64,000 nucleotides of DNA from Solirubrobacteraceae bacterium (GTDB lineage Bacteria; Actinomycetota; Thermoleophilia; Solirubrobacterales; Solirubrobacteraceae): the NCBI GenBank assembly GCA_030447785.1, contig JAUJOF010000011.1, positions 13,204-77,203 on the forward strand, given 5' to 3'. The translations under genes and the position numbers were made by a program. This document shows positions 1 through 8,522 of the stretch, in pieces (the stretch's first letter is position 1; the number at the start of each line of letters is the position of its first letter). The notes under the pieces were generated by a model, which searched no databases, had not been told where the DNA came from, and saw only the letters and a list, made by a program, of their open reading frames with translations.

Positions 1-2588
1 TGCCCACCGCCACGGCGGAGCTGAAGAACAAGTACTCCTCCACCGGCTGGGACGTCGAGGAGGCCATCCGCCAGTACCGCGAGGATCGCGACCCGCGCAA
101 CGTCCTGCTCGGCGAGCGCGCGCTCGTGCACTTCGCCCTCGACGGCGACCTGGCCTACATGACCACCCGCCTGGCCGGGGAGGGCACCCGCTTCCTGCCC
201 TTCAACCAGGGCTCGGGCGGGCCGGGCGCCTACGGCGGGAGGGGCAACCCGCTCACGGGAGGGACCGGCCACCCGACCGCTTACGTCTGGGAGCAGGTGT
301 GGGAGCGCGACACGTGGCTGGAGCTGCTCGACGACTTCGTCTTCGACGAGGGCGAGGGGCCGGCCCGCAGCATCGTCTTTCCCCGCTACCACCAGTGGGA
401 CGTCGTGCGCGACTGCGCCGCCCACGCCCGCGTGCACGGCGCCGGGCAGAGCTACCTCATCCAGCACTCGACCGGCTCGGGCAAGACCAAGGAGATCGCC
501 TGGCTGGCCCACGACCTCTCGACGCTGCACGACGACGCCGGCCGGCTGATCTTCGACAAGGTCATCGTCATCACCGACCGGCGCGTGCTGGACGCCCAGC
601 TACAGCGCCAGGTGCGCGCCTTCGCGCAGACCTCCACGGCCGTGGTGGAGATCGACCAGGACTCCGGGCAGCTGCTCGCGGCGCTCACCGGGCAGGCGGC
701 CAAGGTCGTCATCACCACGCTGCAGAAGTTCCCCTTCGTGCTCGCCAAGCTCGCCGGCGACGACCGCGCCCAGGCGCTCAAGGACGGGCGCTACGCGGTG
801 ATCGTCGACGAGGCGCACTCCTCGCAGTCCGGGCAGGCGGCGGTCGACCTCAAGGCGGTGGTCGGCGCGCGCTCGGTCGCCGACCTCGACCTCGACGCCG
901 ACCAGTCCGACGGTGTCCCGGCCGAGCTGCTGGCGCAGATGGCCGCCCGCGGCCAGCAGCCCAACATCAGCTACTTCGCCTTCACCGCCACCCCGAAGGG
1001 CCGCACGCTCGAGCTGTTCGGGACGCCGACCGGCGACGGCGACGCGCCCTACGCGCCGTTTCACGTCTACTCGATGCGCCAGGCCATCGAGGAGGGCTTC
1101 ATCCTCGACGTGCTGCGCAACTACACGACCTACGAGCAGCTCTACAAGCTCGAGGCCCAGGCCGAGAAGGAGCTGCCCAAGGGCAAGGCGCAGTCGAGGA
1201 TCGCCGCCTACGCGAGGTTTCACGCCTACGCCAAGGACCAGAAGGCCCGCGTCGTCGTCGACCACTACACGCGCGTCGCGCGTCCGCACCTGGGTGGGGA
1301 GGCCAAGGCGATGGTCGTGACGGCCAGCCGCGAGGAGGCGGTGCGCTACAAGCAGGCGCTCGACCGCCTCATCGAGGCGGAGGGCATCGAGGACGTGCGC
1401 ATCCTCGTCGCCTTCTCCGGCGAGGTGGAGATCAAGGACCCCGACGCGGCCGACGTCGGGGAAACCTACCGCGAGGCGCAGATGAACACCGTGGACGGCC
1501 GGCCGGTGCCCGAGTCGCGCCTGCCCGCCGAGTTCGACCGGCCGCAGTACGGCGTGCTGATCGTCGCCGAGAAGTACCAGACCGGCTTCGACCAGCCCAA
1601 GCTCGTGGCCATGTACGTCGACAAGCCGCTGAGCGGCGTCAACGCCGTGCAGACCCTCTCGCGGCTCAACCGGGTGCACCCGGGCAAGGAGGAGACCTTC
1701 GTCCTGGACTTCGTCAACGACGCCGAGGACGTGCTCGCCGCCTTCGAGCGGTACTTCGGGCGCACCGAGGCGCTGCCGTCAGACCCCAATCTGCTCGCCG
1801 ACGCCGCGCAGACGGTGCTGGACCGCGGCGTTATCGACGAGGCCGAGATCGACGCCTTCGCCGACGTCTACGCGCCCGACGCCTCACACCACCTGCTCAG
1901 CGCGCGCAGCCAGAACTCGTACGCCGCGGCGCAGGAGCTCGAGGCCGACGAGCGCTTCGAGCTGCGCTCGGACCTCGACCGCTTCGTGCGCTTCTACAAG
2001 TTCCTCAGCCAGGTGGTGCCCTACCTCGCCGTCGAGCACGAGAAGCTCTTCCAGTTCGCGCGCTTCCTCGCGCTGCGCCTGCAGACCCACGCCGAGGGCG
2101 GCGTCTCGGTGGCCGACTCGATCGAGCTCACCCACTACCGGCTCGTCGAGGGCGACAGCGCCGACCTGGGCCTGAGTGGCGGCGAGCCCGCCGAGCCGCT
2201 GACCTCCATCGGCGGCGACGGCACCGGAGCCGGCGGCGGGGAGGTGCCGATGGGCCTGCTCGGCGAGCTGGTCGAGATGTTCAACGAGCGCTTCGGCGCC
2301 GAGCTATCGGACGCCGACGCCGTGCGCCCGGTGGCCCACCTGATCGACAAGGCCGCGGAGATCGGCGAGGGGGAGGGCCTGCGCGCCCAGGCGGTCGGCA
2401 ACAGCTTCGCCGACTTCGAGCGTGGCAAGGAGGACGTGCTCATCAACGCCACCCTGCAGGTCAAGGACGTCAACGACGCCATCCTCCAGAAGCTGCTCGA
2501 CGACGAGGTGGTGCGCGGGCAGATGACCCATCTGGTGATGCGCAGCCTGTACGACCGCTACACGGGCGGGGAGCAGGCCGGGGCCTGA
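1..2588 (+). CDS. hsdR: Type I restriction endonuclease subunit R (HsdR), 5'-truncated by window edge
   Basis: ATP-dependent translocase/nuclease subunit of a type I restriction-modification complex. The frame is open from the first bases, upstream of the GTG at 126 reported in the ORF track, so the start lies outside the window. Visible motifs: a Walker A box in STGSGKTKEIAW, a DEAH box in VDEAHSSQSG, a motif III-like FTATPKG, and helicase motif VI in QTLSRLNRVHPG. The PD-(D/E)XK nuclease part would be upstream and is not seen. The C-terminal about 250 residues match the helical HsdR C-terminal region that contacts the methylase. HsdS and HsdM are not in the window; they may lie upstream. 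It is followed 76 bp later by a toxin-antitoxin pair, a common defence-island arrangement. The family call is secure. Confidence 0.95.
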   Translation, partial: PTATAELKNKYSSTGWDVEEAIRQYREDRDPRNVLLGERALVHFALDGDLAYMTTRLAGEGTRFLPFNQGSGGPGAYGGRGNPLTGGTGHPTAYVWEQVWERDTWLELLDDFVFDEGEGPARSIVFPRYHQWDVVRDCAAHARVHGAGQSYLIQHSTGSGKTKEIAWLAHDLSTLHDDAGRLIFDKVIVITDRRVLDAQLQRQVRAFAQTSTAVVEIDQDSGQLLAALTGQAAKVVITTLQKFPFVLAKLAGDDRAQALKDGRYAVIVDEAHSSQSGQAAVDLKAVVGARSVADLDLDADQSDGVPAELLAQMAARGQQPNISYFAFTATPKGRTLELFGTPTGDGDAPYAPFHVYSMRQAIEEGFILDVLRNYTTYEQLYKLEAQAEKELPKGKAQSRIAAYARFHAYAKDQKARVVVDHYTRVARPHLGGEAKAMVVTASREEAVRYKQALDRLIEAEGIEDVRILVAFSGEVEIKDPDAADVGETYREAQMNTVDGRPVPESRLPAEFDRPQYGVLIVAEKYQTGFDQPKLVAMYVDKPLSGVNAVQTLSRLNRVHPGKEETFVLDFVNDAEDVLAAFERYFGRTEALPSDPNLLADAAQTVLDRGVIDEAEIDAFADVYAPDASHHLLSARSQNSYAAAQELEADERFELRSDLDRFVRFYKFLSQVVPYLAVEHEKLFQFARFLALRLQTHAEGGVSVADSIELTHYRLVEGDSADLGLSGGEPAEPLTSIGGDGTGAGGGEVPMGLLGELVEMFNERFGAELSDADAVRPVAHLIDKAAEIGEGEGLRAQAVGNSFADFERGKEDVLINATLQVKDVNDAILQKLLDDEVVRGQMTHLVMRSLYDRYTGGEQAGA

Positions 2589-2640
2589 TCCGCGTCGCCG
2601 GGAGCGTTTTCCTTTGGCCGGGGGCGTCCCGGGCGAGGCC

Positions 2641-2668
2641 GTCATACGCGCTAAGCTCATCGTATGAC
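2641..2668. promoter_or_regulatory. Perfect inverted repeat, likely MazEF autoregulatory operator
   Basis: GTCATACG and CGTATGAC form a perfect 8-bp inverted repeat separated by 12 bp. The right arm contains the ATG of the antitoxin gene. RHH or AbrB-type antitoxins usually repress their own operon through such palindromes, so binding here could block both promoter and initiation. The role is inferred from position and symmetry. Confidence 0.6.
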
Positions 2669-2915
2669 AATGCTCAGCTTCCGGGTCCCCGAGGACGAAG
2701 CGGCGGAGGCACAGCGCTGGGCCGAAGCCTGTGGTGTCGCTCGCTCCGAGCTCCTACGCGAGGCCCTGCACCGACACCTCGTCGCGCTGCGCAACGAGGG
2801 CGACGCGGCGACGTGGGAGCAATCGCCTGCCAGCGACAGCGAGCTGGCGCTCGGTGGGATCGCAGACTGGGGCCCGGCCGAGGACTGGGCCGACTGGAAC
2901 GATGCGTCGCGGTGA
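2664..2915 (+). CDS. Ribbon-helix-helix antitoxin, MazE-like
   Basis: 83-residue acidic protein that should neutralise the toxin encoded by the next gene and repress the operon. The N-terminus LSFRVPEDEAAEAQRWAE followed by a helical SELLREALHRHL segment has the pattern of a ribbon-helix-helix DNA-binding domain. The C-terminal half is rich in D, E and W (GPAEDWADWND), typical of the flexible toxin-wrapping tail. Its stop overlaps the toxin start by 14 nt, suggesting translational coupling. The ATG sits inside one arm of an inverted repeat, which supports this start. Confidence 0.8.
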   Translation: MTMLSFRVPEDEAAEAQRWAEACGVARSELLREALHRHLVALRNEGDAATWEQSPASDSELALGGIADWGPAEDWADWNDASR

Positions 2916-3210
2916 GGTGTGGTTCGCCGCGACCCCCGGCGGCGATCGCCCGGTCCTGGTGCTCACCCGCGACCCCGTGGCCGGGCGTATAGGGTCGGTC
3001 GTCGTCGCGGCGCTCACGCGCACCCGGCGCGACCTGGTCTCCGAGGTGGTCCTCACCGCGGCACGCGACGGCGTCCCCACGGACTGCGTCGTGAGCCTCG
3101 ACAACGTGCACACCATTCCGCGCACGGTGTTCCGCCGGCGCATCGTGGCGCTCTCGCCGGCTCGCATGGCCGAGGCCTGCCGGGCCCTGCGCGACGCCAC
3201 CGCGTGCTGA
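2902..3210 (+). CDS. MazF/PemK-family endoribonuclease toxin
   Basis: 102-residue protein beginning MRRGEVWFAATPGGDRPVLVLTR, the usual MazF/PemK start: an RGEVW beta strand followed by the PVLV strand. Family members cleave single-stranded mRNA at short motifs. The later segments TDCVVSLDNVHTIPR and the closing helix match the conserved core, including the T-D-S patch near the active site. The ATG at 2902 lies inside the antitoxin gene; the longer ORF in the track (from 2731) only reads antitoxin sequence in another frame. Full length, so probably functional. Confidence 0.88.
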   Translation: MRRGEVWFAATPGGDRPVLVLTRDPVAGRIGSVVVAALTRTRRDLVSEVVLTAARDGVPTDCVVSLDNVHTIPRTVFRRRIVALSPARMAEACRALRDATAC

Positions 3211-3321
3211 CGACGAGCGGGGGTGACGTCCGTCCCCTCCACGCGTATCGTCGCCCGCTCTTTGCTCGCGCAACCACCTGGAGATAGACGCAGCGACGAC
3301 CCGAGGCGAGGAGCAGGCGAC

Positions 3322-3399
3322 ATGTTCGAGGAGATCAGGGGCCGCCCGGCGGTCACCACCCGCGAGGTGCTCATCCGCCCCGGCAAGCAGCCCTTGTGA
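3322..3399 (+). pseudogene. Collapsed short-chain dehydrogenase relic (N- and C-terminus joined)
   Basis: A 25-codon ORF, MFEEIRGRPAVTT joined to REVLIRPGKQPL, then stop. The first half matches the N-terminus of the intact SDR at 9664 (MSDEISGRTAVIT) and the second half its C-terminus (NEVLIRPAEQPL). The roughly 80 bp upstream of both genes are also similar, including a shared GCAACCAC.TGGAGA stretch. This is best explained as an SDR paralogue that lost about 220 internal codons in frame. Its TGA overlaps the GTG start of the transporter downstream, so the remnant may still be translated and couple translation into that gene. Confidence 0.75.
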
Positions 3400-4748
3400 G
3401 CACGGGCGCGCCGGCCGGCCGCCCGGCCCGCCGCCGCCGGCGGCGCTCGTGGTACGTCTATGACTGGGCCAACTCCGCGTTCGCGACCTCGGTCGCCGGC
3501 GTCTTCCTCGGGCCCTACCTCACCGAGCTGGCGCAGACTGCGGCCGACCCCGACGGGTTCGTCCGGCCACTGGACATCGCGCTGCGGGCCGAGGCGATCT
3601 ACCCCTACCTGGTCTCGCTGGCCGCGCTGGGCCAGATCATCCTCATGCCGGTGGTGGCCTCGATCGCCGATCGCACCGGTCGGCGGCGCCTCACGCTGGG
3701 CCTCACCGCGTTCCTGGGCGCCTTCGCCACCATGGCGCTGTGGTTCGTGCAGGGTGAGGCCTACCTGCTGGGCGGGGGCCTGTTCGTGCTGGCCGCCGTC
3801 GCCTTCGGCTGCTCGGTGTCGGTCTACAACGCCTTCCTGCCCGGCCTGGCTCCGCCCGAGGAGCGCGACACGGTCTCCGCGCGCGGCTGGGCGCTGGGCT
3901 ACGTGGGCGGCGGACTGCTGCTGGCGGCGCACCTGGCGCTGTTCACGCTGGCCGAGAGGGACGTGGTCGCCCTTCAGCAGTCCGAGGCCGTGCGCCTCAG
4001 CCTGCTCAGCGGCGGAGCGTGGTGGGCGCTGTTCACGATCGTCCCCCTGGTGGGCCTGCGCAGCGGGCGGGCGTCGGCGGGCGCGGCGCCCCCGCAGCCG
4101 CCGGCGCTGTCCGGTGACCACAGCGCCCGCGCCGCCCTGCGCGAGCTGCGCGGCGCGCCGATGGTGCTCCTGTTCCTGGGGGCCTACCTGCTCTACAACG
4201 ACGGCCTGCAGACCGTGGTCTCCCAGGCCGCGGTCTTCTCCACGGAGGAGCTCGAGCTGGGCCAGGGCGTCGTCGCGGCCGCCTTCCTGATCGTCCAGTT
4301 CGCCGCGATCGGCGGCGCGCTGGCCCTCGGCGCCCTGGCCGTGCGCCACGGCGCCAAGCGGGTGATCCTGGTCAGCCTGGTGGTGTGGATCGCCGTGCTG
4401 GGCGTCGCGGTCGTGCTGCCCGCGGGCCAGGCCGCGCCGTTGATCGTGCTCTCCGTGCTCATCGGTGTGGTCCTGGGCGGTACCCAGGCCCTCTCGCGCT
4501 CGCTGTTCAGCCACATGGCGCCCGCCGGGCGGGAGGCCGCGGCCTTCAGCCTGTTCGAGATCGCCGGCCGGGGAACGACCTGGCTGGGCCCGCTGCTGTT
4601 CGGCCTGTCCGTGCAGCTCACGGGCAGCTACCGGGTGGCCATCGCCTCGCTGCTGGTCTTCTTCGTCGCCGGCTTCGCGGCGCTCGCGCTGTGCGACGTG
4701 CGCCGGGCGGTGGCCCAGGCGGGCAACGTCGTGCCCGAGCGGCTGTGA
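3396..4748 (+). CDS. MFS transporter, UMF1 (Atg22-like) family
   Basis: 450-residue integral membrane protein with about 12 hydrophobic segments. The N-terminus carries WYVYDWANSAFATSVAGVF, the hallmark of the UMF1/Atg22-like branch of the major facilitator superfamily; eukaryotic Atg22 exports amino acids from vacuoles, while the bacterial substrates are mostly unknown. The SIADRTGRRRLTLG loop between TM2 and TM3 is the MFS motif A equivalent. The GTG start overlaps the stop of the short SDR relic. No neighbouring enzyme indicates the substrate. Confidence 0.9.
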   Translation: MSTGAPAGRPARRRRRRSWYVYDWANSAFATSVAGVFLGPYLTELAQTAADPDGFVRPLDIALRAEAIYPYLVSLAALGQIILMPVVASIADRTGRRRLTLGLTAFLGAFATMALWFVQGEAYLLGGGLFVLAAVAFGCSVSVYNAFLPGLAPPEERDTVSARGWALGYVGGGLLLAAHLALFTLAERDVVALQQSEAVRLSLLSGGAWWALFTIVPLVGLRSGRASAGAAPPQPPALSGDHSARAALRELRGAPMVLLFLGAYLLYNDGLQTVVSQAAVFSTEELELGQGVVAAAFLIVQFAAIGGALALGALAVRHGAKRVILVSLVVWIAVLGVAVVLPAGQAAPLIVLSVLIGVVLGGTQALSRSLFSHMAPAGREAAAFSLFEIAGRGTTWLGPLLFGLSVQLTGSYRVAIASLLVFFVAGFAALALCDVRRAVAQAGNVVPERL

Positions 4749-4780
4749 TCAGCGCCTGCGGGTAAGCCCCGTGTGTCGCG

Positions 4781-4989
4781 TTATGCCATGACCGTCCCTA
4801 CGGTGGAGCGTCGCTCGGGGAGCGGATCGAGACGCAATTCCTCCTCGAGGTGCAGGGCGAGCGCCTCGCGCATGCCAGCTTCGGCCTCCTCGACGGTGTC
4901 GCCGACGGAGTGGCAGCCAGGTACGTCAGGGGAGGATGCGCTTCAGCTTCCGTCGTCTGCTTGCTCATAGACCACTTGTAGGTCGTCAC
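4781..4989 (-). pseudogene. HicB-family antitoxin, broken by a frameshift and a nonsense codon
   Basis: Read on the minus strand the region gives a GTG-initiated MTTYK, then after one missing base VVYEQADDGS, then TGA, then SASSPDVPGCHSVGDTVEE and a helical EAGMREALALHLEEE to a normal TAA. This is the HicB RNase-H-like fold in order: the VVYEQ.DDG strand, PDVPGC turn, GDT..EA helix. The stop occupies the place of the usual Trp after DDGS, and a G is missing where AAGGTG would restore the frame. No intact HicA toxin lies beside it. Two independent lesions point to a true pseudogene. Confidence 0.75.
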
Positions 4990-5089
4990 CGAAGGTCCGA
5001 CCTGGAACAGCTCCGTGCGGCAGGGAGGGTGTCCCCGACCTATTCCCCGGGTGGCCCAACAGGCGGCGCCCAGCGGCGATAATCCTCCC

Positions 5090-5989
5090 ATGTCCCGCAC
5101 ACCCCTCATCCTCGTCGCGGTGCTGGCCGCCCTCGCGCTTCCCGCGGGCGCCTCCGCCGCTCCCGTCTCCGCGCTCGATCGGACCCTGGTCTGGGTGAGC
5201 GGGGAGTTCGGTTCCCAGGTGCTCATGCAGCGCACGTCCGACGGTCGCGTCGAGCGGGTCCCTGGTGCGCCCGTGGCGCAGGCCTACCGCTCCATCGACC
5301 TGGGCCGGGACGGCTCGAACCGTCTCGTGCTCACCTACCTGCGCTGCGACCGGGGCAAGGGCTGCGTCGCGCGGCGCGACGATCTGCGCGCTCGGCGGGC
5401 GAGCATCCGCGGGCTGATGCCCCGGAACTGCTCGCTCACCGTCGCGCCCGCCCTGTGGCGCACGCGTACGGCCTACGGGCTGGCCTGTCGCACGGCCTCT
5501 CGCTCGGGCCTGTACGTCCGCACGAGCTCGGGCTCGACGCGGCGCATGGCGCTGCCGCGCGACGCGACGCGGGCGGGGGCGACCTCGATCACGCGCGTGG
5601 ACCTGCGCGGCAGCGAGGTGGCCGCGGTGGCCGCCGACATCTATGAGTACGCCTTCGCGCAGAGCGTGAACGGCTCGCGGATGCGCTCTTTCCTGGCCGC
5701 GGCGTCGGAGGGCGAGAGTGACGCCCACGTGCGCGGGCTGGCGCTGGGCGCCGGCGGCGCGCTGTGGGCGCTGACCAACGCCGAGCACACGGGCGACCCG
5801 CGCGAGTCGATCCTCTACCGCCTGGAGGGCTCGTGCCGGCAGTTCCAGCGGCTCGTGAACCCCAGCCCCGCGGACCCGGAGGCCGACTTCCCGGCCGACG
5901 GCATGGGGGTCGACCACCGCACCGTCCACCTCAGCAGGCCGGACGCGGGGATCGTGGCCCACGACTTCGCGCCCGACTTCCCTTGCTGA
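5090..5989 (+). CDS. Secreted protein of unknown function
   Basis: 299 residues starting at an ATG that gives a clear Sec signal peptide (MSRTPLILVAVLAALALPAG, cleavage near ASA-AP). The mature part alternates short beta-like strands with charged turns and has paired cysteines (YLRCDRGKGC, RNCSLTV, YGLACRT, GSCRQF), consistent with an extracellular disulphide-bonded beta-rich domain, perhaps propeller-like. No catalytic motif was recognised. The ORF-track start at 5015 would place extra residues before the signal peptide and is less likely. Family unknown. Confidence 0.75.
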   Translation: MSRTPLILVAVLAALALPAGASAAPVSALDRTLVWVSGEFGSQVLMQRTSDGRVERVPGAPVAQAYRSIDLGRDGSNRLVLTYLRCDRGKGCVARRDDLRARRASIRGLMPRNCSLTVAPALWRTRTAYGLACRTASRSGLYVRTSSGSTRRMALPRDATRAGATSITRVDLRGSEVAAVAADIYEYAFAQSVNGSRMRSFLAAASEGESDAHVRGLALGAGGALWALTNAEHTGDPRESILYRLEGSCRQFQRLVNPSPADPEADFPADGMGVDHRTVHLSRPDAGIVAHDFAPDFPC

Positions 5990-6101
5990 GGGCCCGTACC
6001 GAAACAACTTGCCGTTTGGGCGGGCGGTCCGAACGATCAACTTGTTTCGCCACGGACCCTGAGCGAGCCGGAGGGTGAGGGCCCCCGGCGCGCGGCGGCC
6101 C

Positions 6102-6955
6102 TCACCCCCGACTGCGATACAGCCGCGTGGTCAACGGCGCGAACACCGCGGTCAGCGCCACCGCCGTGGCCAGGACCACCACGATCTCCCCACCGGGCCA
6201 CGTCCCCTCCATCAGTTCCGCGACGCGGTCACCACGTGCGAGATGGGGTTGACCTCGACGAAGGCCTCCAGCGCGCTGGGCAGCGTGCGGGGATCGACGA
6301 ACACGTTGCTGAGGAAGGTCAGCGGGAAGATACTCATGAACCCCGCGCTCATGACCGCGTTGGGCGTGCGCAGCAGGAGCCCGAGCGTGGTGAAGACCCA
6401 CGACAGCGCGAAGGCGAAGGCGACCACCAGCGCCAGCGCGGCGAGCACGCCGGGCACCCCCGCGCCGGGGCGGAAGCCCAGCGCCACGCCGAGCACGATG
6501 ATCACCGTCCCGGCGACCAGGTAGCGCGCGCTGTCGCCCAGCAGGGCGCCGACCAGGGGCGCCGGGTGCCAGATCGGCAGGGAGCGGAAGTGGTCGACGA
6601 CGCCCTTGGTCAGGTCGGTGTTCAGCGCGACGCCCGAGTAGACGGTGGTGAACAGCACCGACATGACCAGGACGCCGGGCAGGATGAACTGCAGGTACTC
6701 CTGGGTGGAGCCCGAGATCGCGCCGCCGAACAGGAAGGTGAACATCAGGACGAACATCACCGGGGTGATGGTCACGTCCAGCAGCTGCTCGGGGACGTGC
6801 TTGACCTTGAGCATCCCGCGCCAGCCGAAGGTCACGGCGGTGGACAGGGCGCGCCCGGCGCGCGGAGGGCGGGGCGTGGAGGCCAGCGCCCGGCGCAGGG
6901 CGGCCTCCTCGGTGCCGGGGGCGGGCGTCGCGGAGCTCGTGGACGGGCTGCTCAT
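6102..6955 (-). pseudogene. ABC-2 type exporter permease (DrrB-like), single-base frameshift near the C-terminus
   Basis: Membrane partner of the ATPase encoded just upstream (4-nt ATGA overlap). The main frame runs from ATG at 6955 with TFGWRGMLKVKHVPEQLLDV, about six membrane segments and the family motif NPISHVVTA, then hits TGA at 6212. The missing C-terminus (LMEGTWPGGEIVVVLATAVALTAVFAPLTTRLYRS, in two parts) continues in the next frame to a stop at 6102. Adding one G in the CGG at about 6218-6220 rejoins the frames. Either a genuine disruption of the last membrane helix or an assembly indel; the rest is intact. Confidence 0.8.
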
Positions 6956-7959
6956 GCCGGCTCCTCCTCGGTGATCGCGGGGCGCTGCTCTTGCTGTGCG
7001 TCGGAGGTCCCCTCGGCGGGACGGCCGGTCAGGGCGAGGAACACCTCGTCCAGACTGGGGCGCCCCAGCGAGAAGTCGGCGATGCGCACGCCGGCCCGCG
7101 ACAGCTCGCCGATCGCCTCGGCGGCCTTGTCGCCGTCGGCGCACGGGGCCGACAGGGCGGACGGGTCGGGCTCCAGGCGCACCGGCGTTCCCAGCTCGCG
7201 GGCCAGCAGCCGCTCGGCCTCGGGGCGCTGGGCGCCGTCCAGCAGGCGCACGTGCAGCGCGCCCGAGCCCACCGAGGCCTTGAGCTGGCCGGGGGTGCCC
7301 TCGGCGATCACCCGGCCGCGGTCGATGACGGCGATGCCCTCGGCGAGCTGGTCGGCCTCGTCGAGGTACTGCGTGCACAGCAGGATCGTCGTGCCCTCCG
7401 CGGCGAGCGTGCGGATGATGTCCCACACGTGGTTGCGCGAGCGCGGATCCAGGCCCGTGGTCGGCTCGTCGAGGAACATGAGCCTCGGCGTGACCACGAT
7501 GCTCGCGGCGAGGTCCAGCCGCCGGCGCATGCCGCCCGAGTAGTTCTTGACCAGTCGGCCGGCCGCGTCGGTCAGGCCGAAGGCCTCGAGCAGCTCGTCC
7601 GCCCGGATCCGGGCGCCGCGACGGCCCAGGCCCAGCAGCCGCCCGAGCAGCATGAGGTTCTCGCGTCCGGTGAGGTCCTCGTCCACCGAGGCGAGCTGGC
7701 CGGTGAGGCTGACGAGCCCGCGCACCGTGTCGGCCTCGTCCACGATGTCGTGGCCGAGCACGCGGGCGGAGCCGCCGTCGGGACGCAGCAGCGTGGCGAG
7801 CATGCGAATCGTGGTCGTCTTGCCCGCGCCGTTGGGACCCAGCACGCCGTACACCGACCCGCGGGGCACCGCCAGGTCCACGCCGTCGACCGCCCGGGTG
7901 GCACCGAAGGCCTTGGTCAGGCCCGTGGTCTCGATGGCCAGCGCGCCGTCGGCGGCCAT
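6952..7959 (-). CDS. ABC transporter ATP-binding protein, DrrA/daunorubicin-resistance type
   Basis: Nucleotide-binding subunit of an exporter of the DrrAB type. Motifs in order: Walker [12 protein letters not shown]-loop SLTGQ, signature [11 protein letters not shown], Walker [14 protein letters not shown], and H-loop-equivalent CTQYLDEAD (the usual His is Gln, as in DrrA-like proteins). The C-terminal extension ending [13 protein letters not shown] is the DrrA-specific domain. The ATG at 7959 is chosen because a GGAAGGGG ribosome site precedes it and homology begins there; the ORF-track start at 8064 adds an unrelated leader. It overlaps the permease by 4 nt. Confidence 0.93.
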   Translation of the reverse strand: MAADGALAIETTGLTKAFGATRAVDGVDLAVPRGSVYGVLGPNGAGKTTTIRMLATLLRPDGGSARVLGHDIVDEADTVRGLVSLTGQLASVDEDLTGRENLMLLGRLLGLGRRGARIRADELLEAFGLTDAAGRLVKNYSGGMRRRLDLAASIVVTPRLMFLDEPTTGLDPRSRNHVWDIIRTLAAEGTTILLCTQYLDEADQLAEGIAVIDRGRVIAEGTPGQLKASVGSGALHVRLLDGAQRPEAERLLARELGTPVRLEPDPSALSAPCADGDKAAEAIGELSRAGVRIADFSLGRPSLDEVFLALTGRPAEGTSDAQQEQRPAITEEEPA

Positions 7960-8285
7960 CACGGCCCCTTCCGGAGGCCCGGGGTTGCGAACATGGTGGT
8001 CATCCAGTGCCCTTCCGTTCTGCGTAGCTTGCCCCCTACGACGGGAGGCGGGGGAGAAACTCATCGGTGGGCGACACCATCCGGCGCCCGCGACTACGGT
8101 CGCGTCGCATGATCGCGCCCTGCGCTCTCACGTAACAGCCCGTGTCCCTGTGACAGCGCGCGGAAGATCCAAGCCCTGCTGACTGGGCGAACTGGAGCGC
8201 TTCGGAGCGAGGCCGGGTTTGACGCGCGGCGGGCCGTCGGAGCCAGGGCCCGTGGCGCTGCCCTACGCGATACCCTACGTCGGTG
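7960..8285. other. 326-bp intergenic region between divergent ABC exporter and VapBC
   Basis: No convincing gene. On the minus strand a 14-codon mini-ORF starting MTTMFATPG ends in a TGA that overlaps the ATG of the ATP-binding gene, so it could be a leader peptide, but this may be chance. On the plus strand two direct copies of CCCTACG (8261-8267 and 8273-8279) precede vapB. No TetR regulator, often found with DrrAB genes, is present. Confidence 0.5.
8261..8279. promoter_or_regulatory. Direct repeat CCCTACG x2 upstream of vapB
   Basis: Two identical 7-bp units with a 12-bp period directly upstream of the antitoxin gene. RHH antitoxins commonly bind tandem half-sites one helical turn apart, so this is a candidate autoregulatory site. 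Inferred from position only. Confidence 0.4.
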
Positions 8286-8522
8286 ATGCGCAAGACGAGC
8301 GTCTACCTGACCGAGCGCGAGTCGCGGCGGCTCGCTGAGCTGAGCCACTCCGAGCAGCGACCTCAGGCGGAGATCATCCGGGAGGCGATCGCCGCCTACG
8401 TGCCGCGCGGGCGAAGCGACGGTGAGCTGTCGCTCGCCGCGGGCTTTCGTCGCATCGACGACGATCCGCGCCCTGTCTCCGAGATCCCCGAGGACGAGCT
8501 GCTCGACGGCTTCGGACGGTGA
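8286..8522 (+). CDS. VapB-like ribbon-helix-helix antitoxin
   Basis: 78-residue antitoxin of the adjacent PIN toxin. MRKTSVYLTERESRRLAEL followed by QAEIIREAIAAYV is a clear CopG/RHH DNA-binding domain; the rest is acidic and ends PEDELLDGFGR, a toxin-binding tail. GTG and ATG codons are adjacent at 8283 and 8286; ATG is preferred. The stop overlaps the toxin GTG in a GTGA, indicating coupled translation. Confidence 0.85.
   Translation: MRKTSVYLTERESRRLAELSHSEQRPQAEIIREAIAAYVPRGRSDGELSLAAGFRRIDDDPRPVSEIPEDELLDGFGR

Noticed and set aside
299-2992. 897-aa ORF overlapping hsdR
   Set aside because: Arg/Ala/Gly-rich shadow in another frame of a well-supported gene.
2754-4514. 586-aa minus-strand ORF antisense to the transporter
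   Set aside because: His/Arg/Gln-rich antisense shadow typical of high-GC DNA.
4943-4945. In-frame TGA in the HicB relic as a selenocysteine codon
   Set aside because: The position is a Trp in homologues, a frameshift lies upstream, and no SECIS-like hairpin was seen; simple pseudogene decay fits better.
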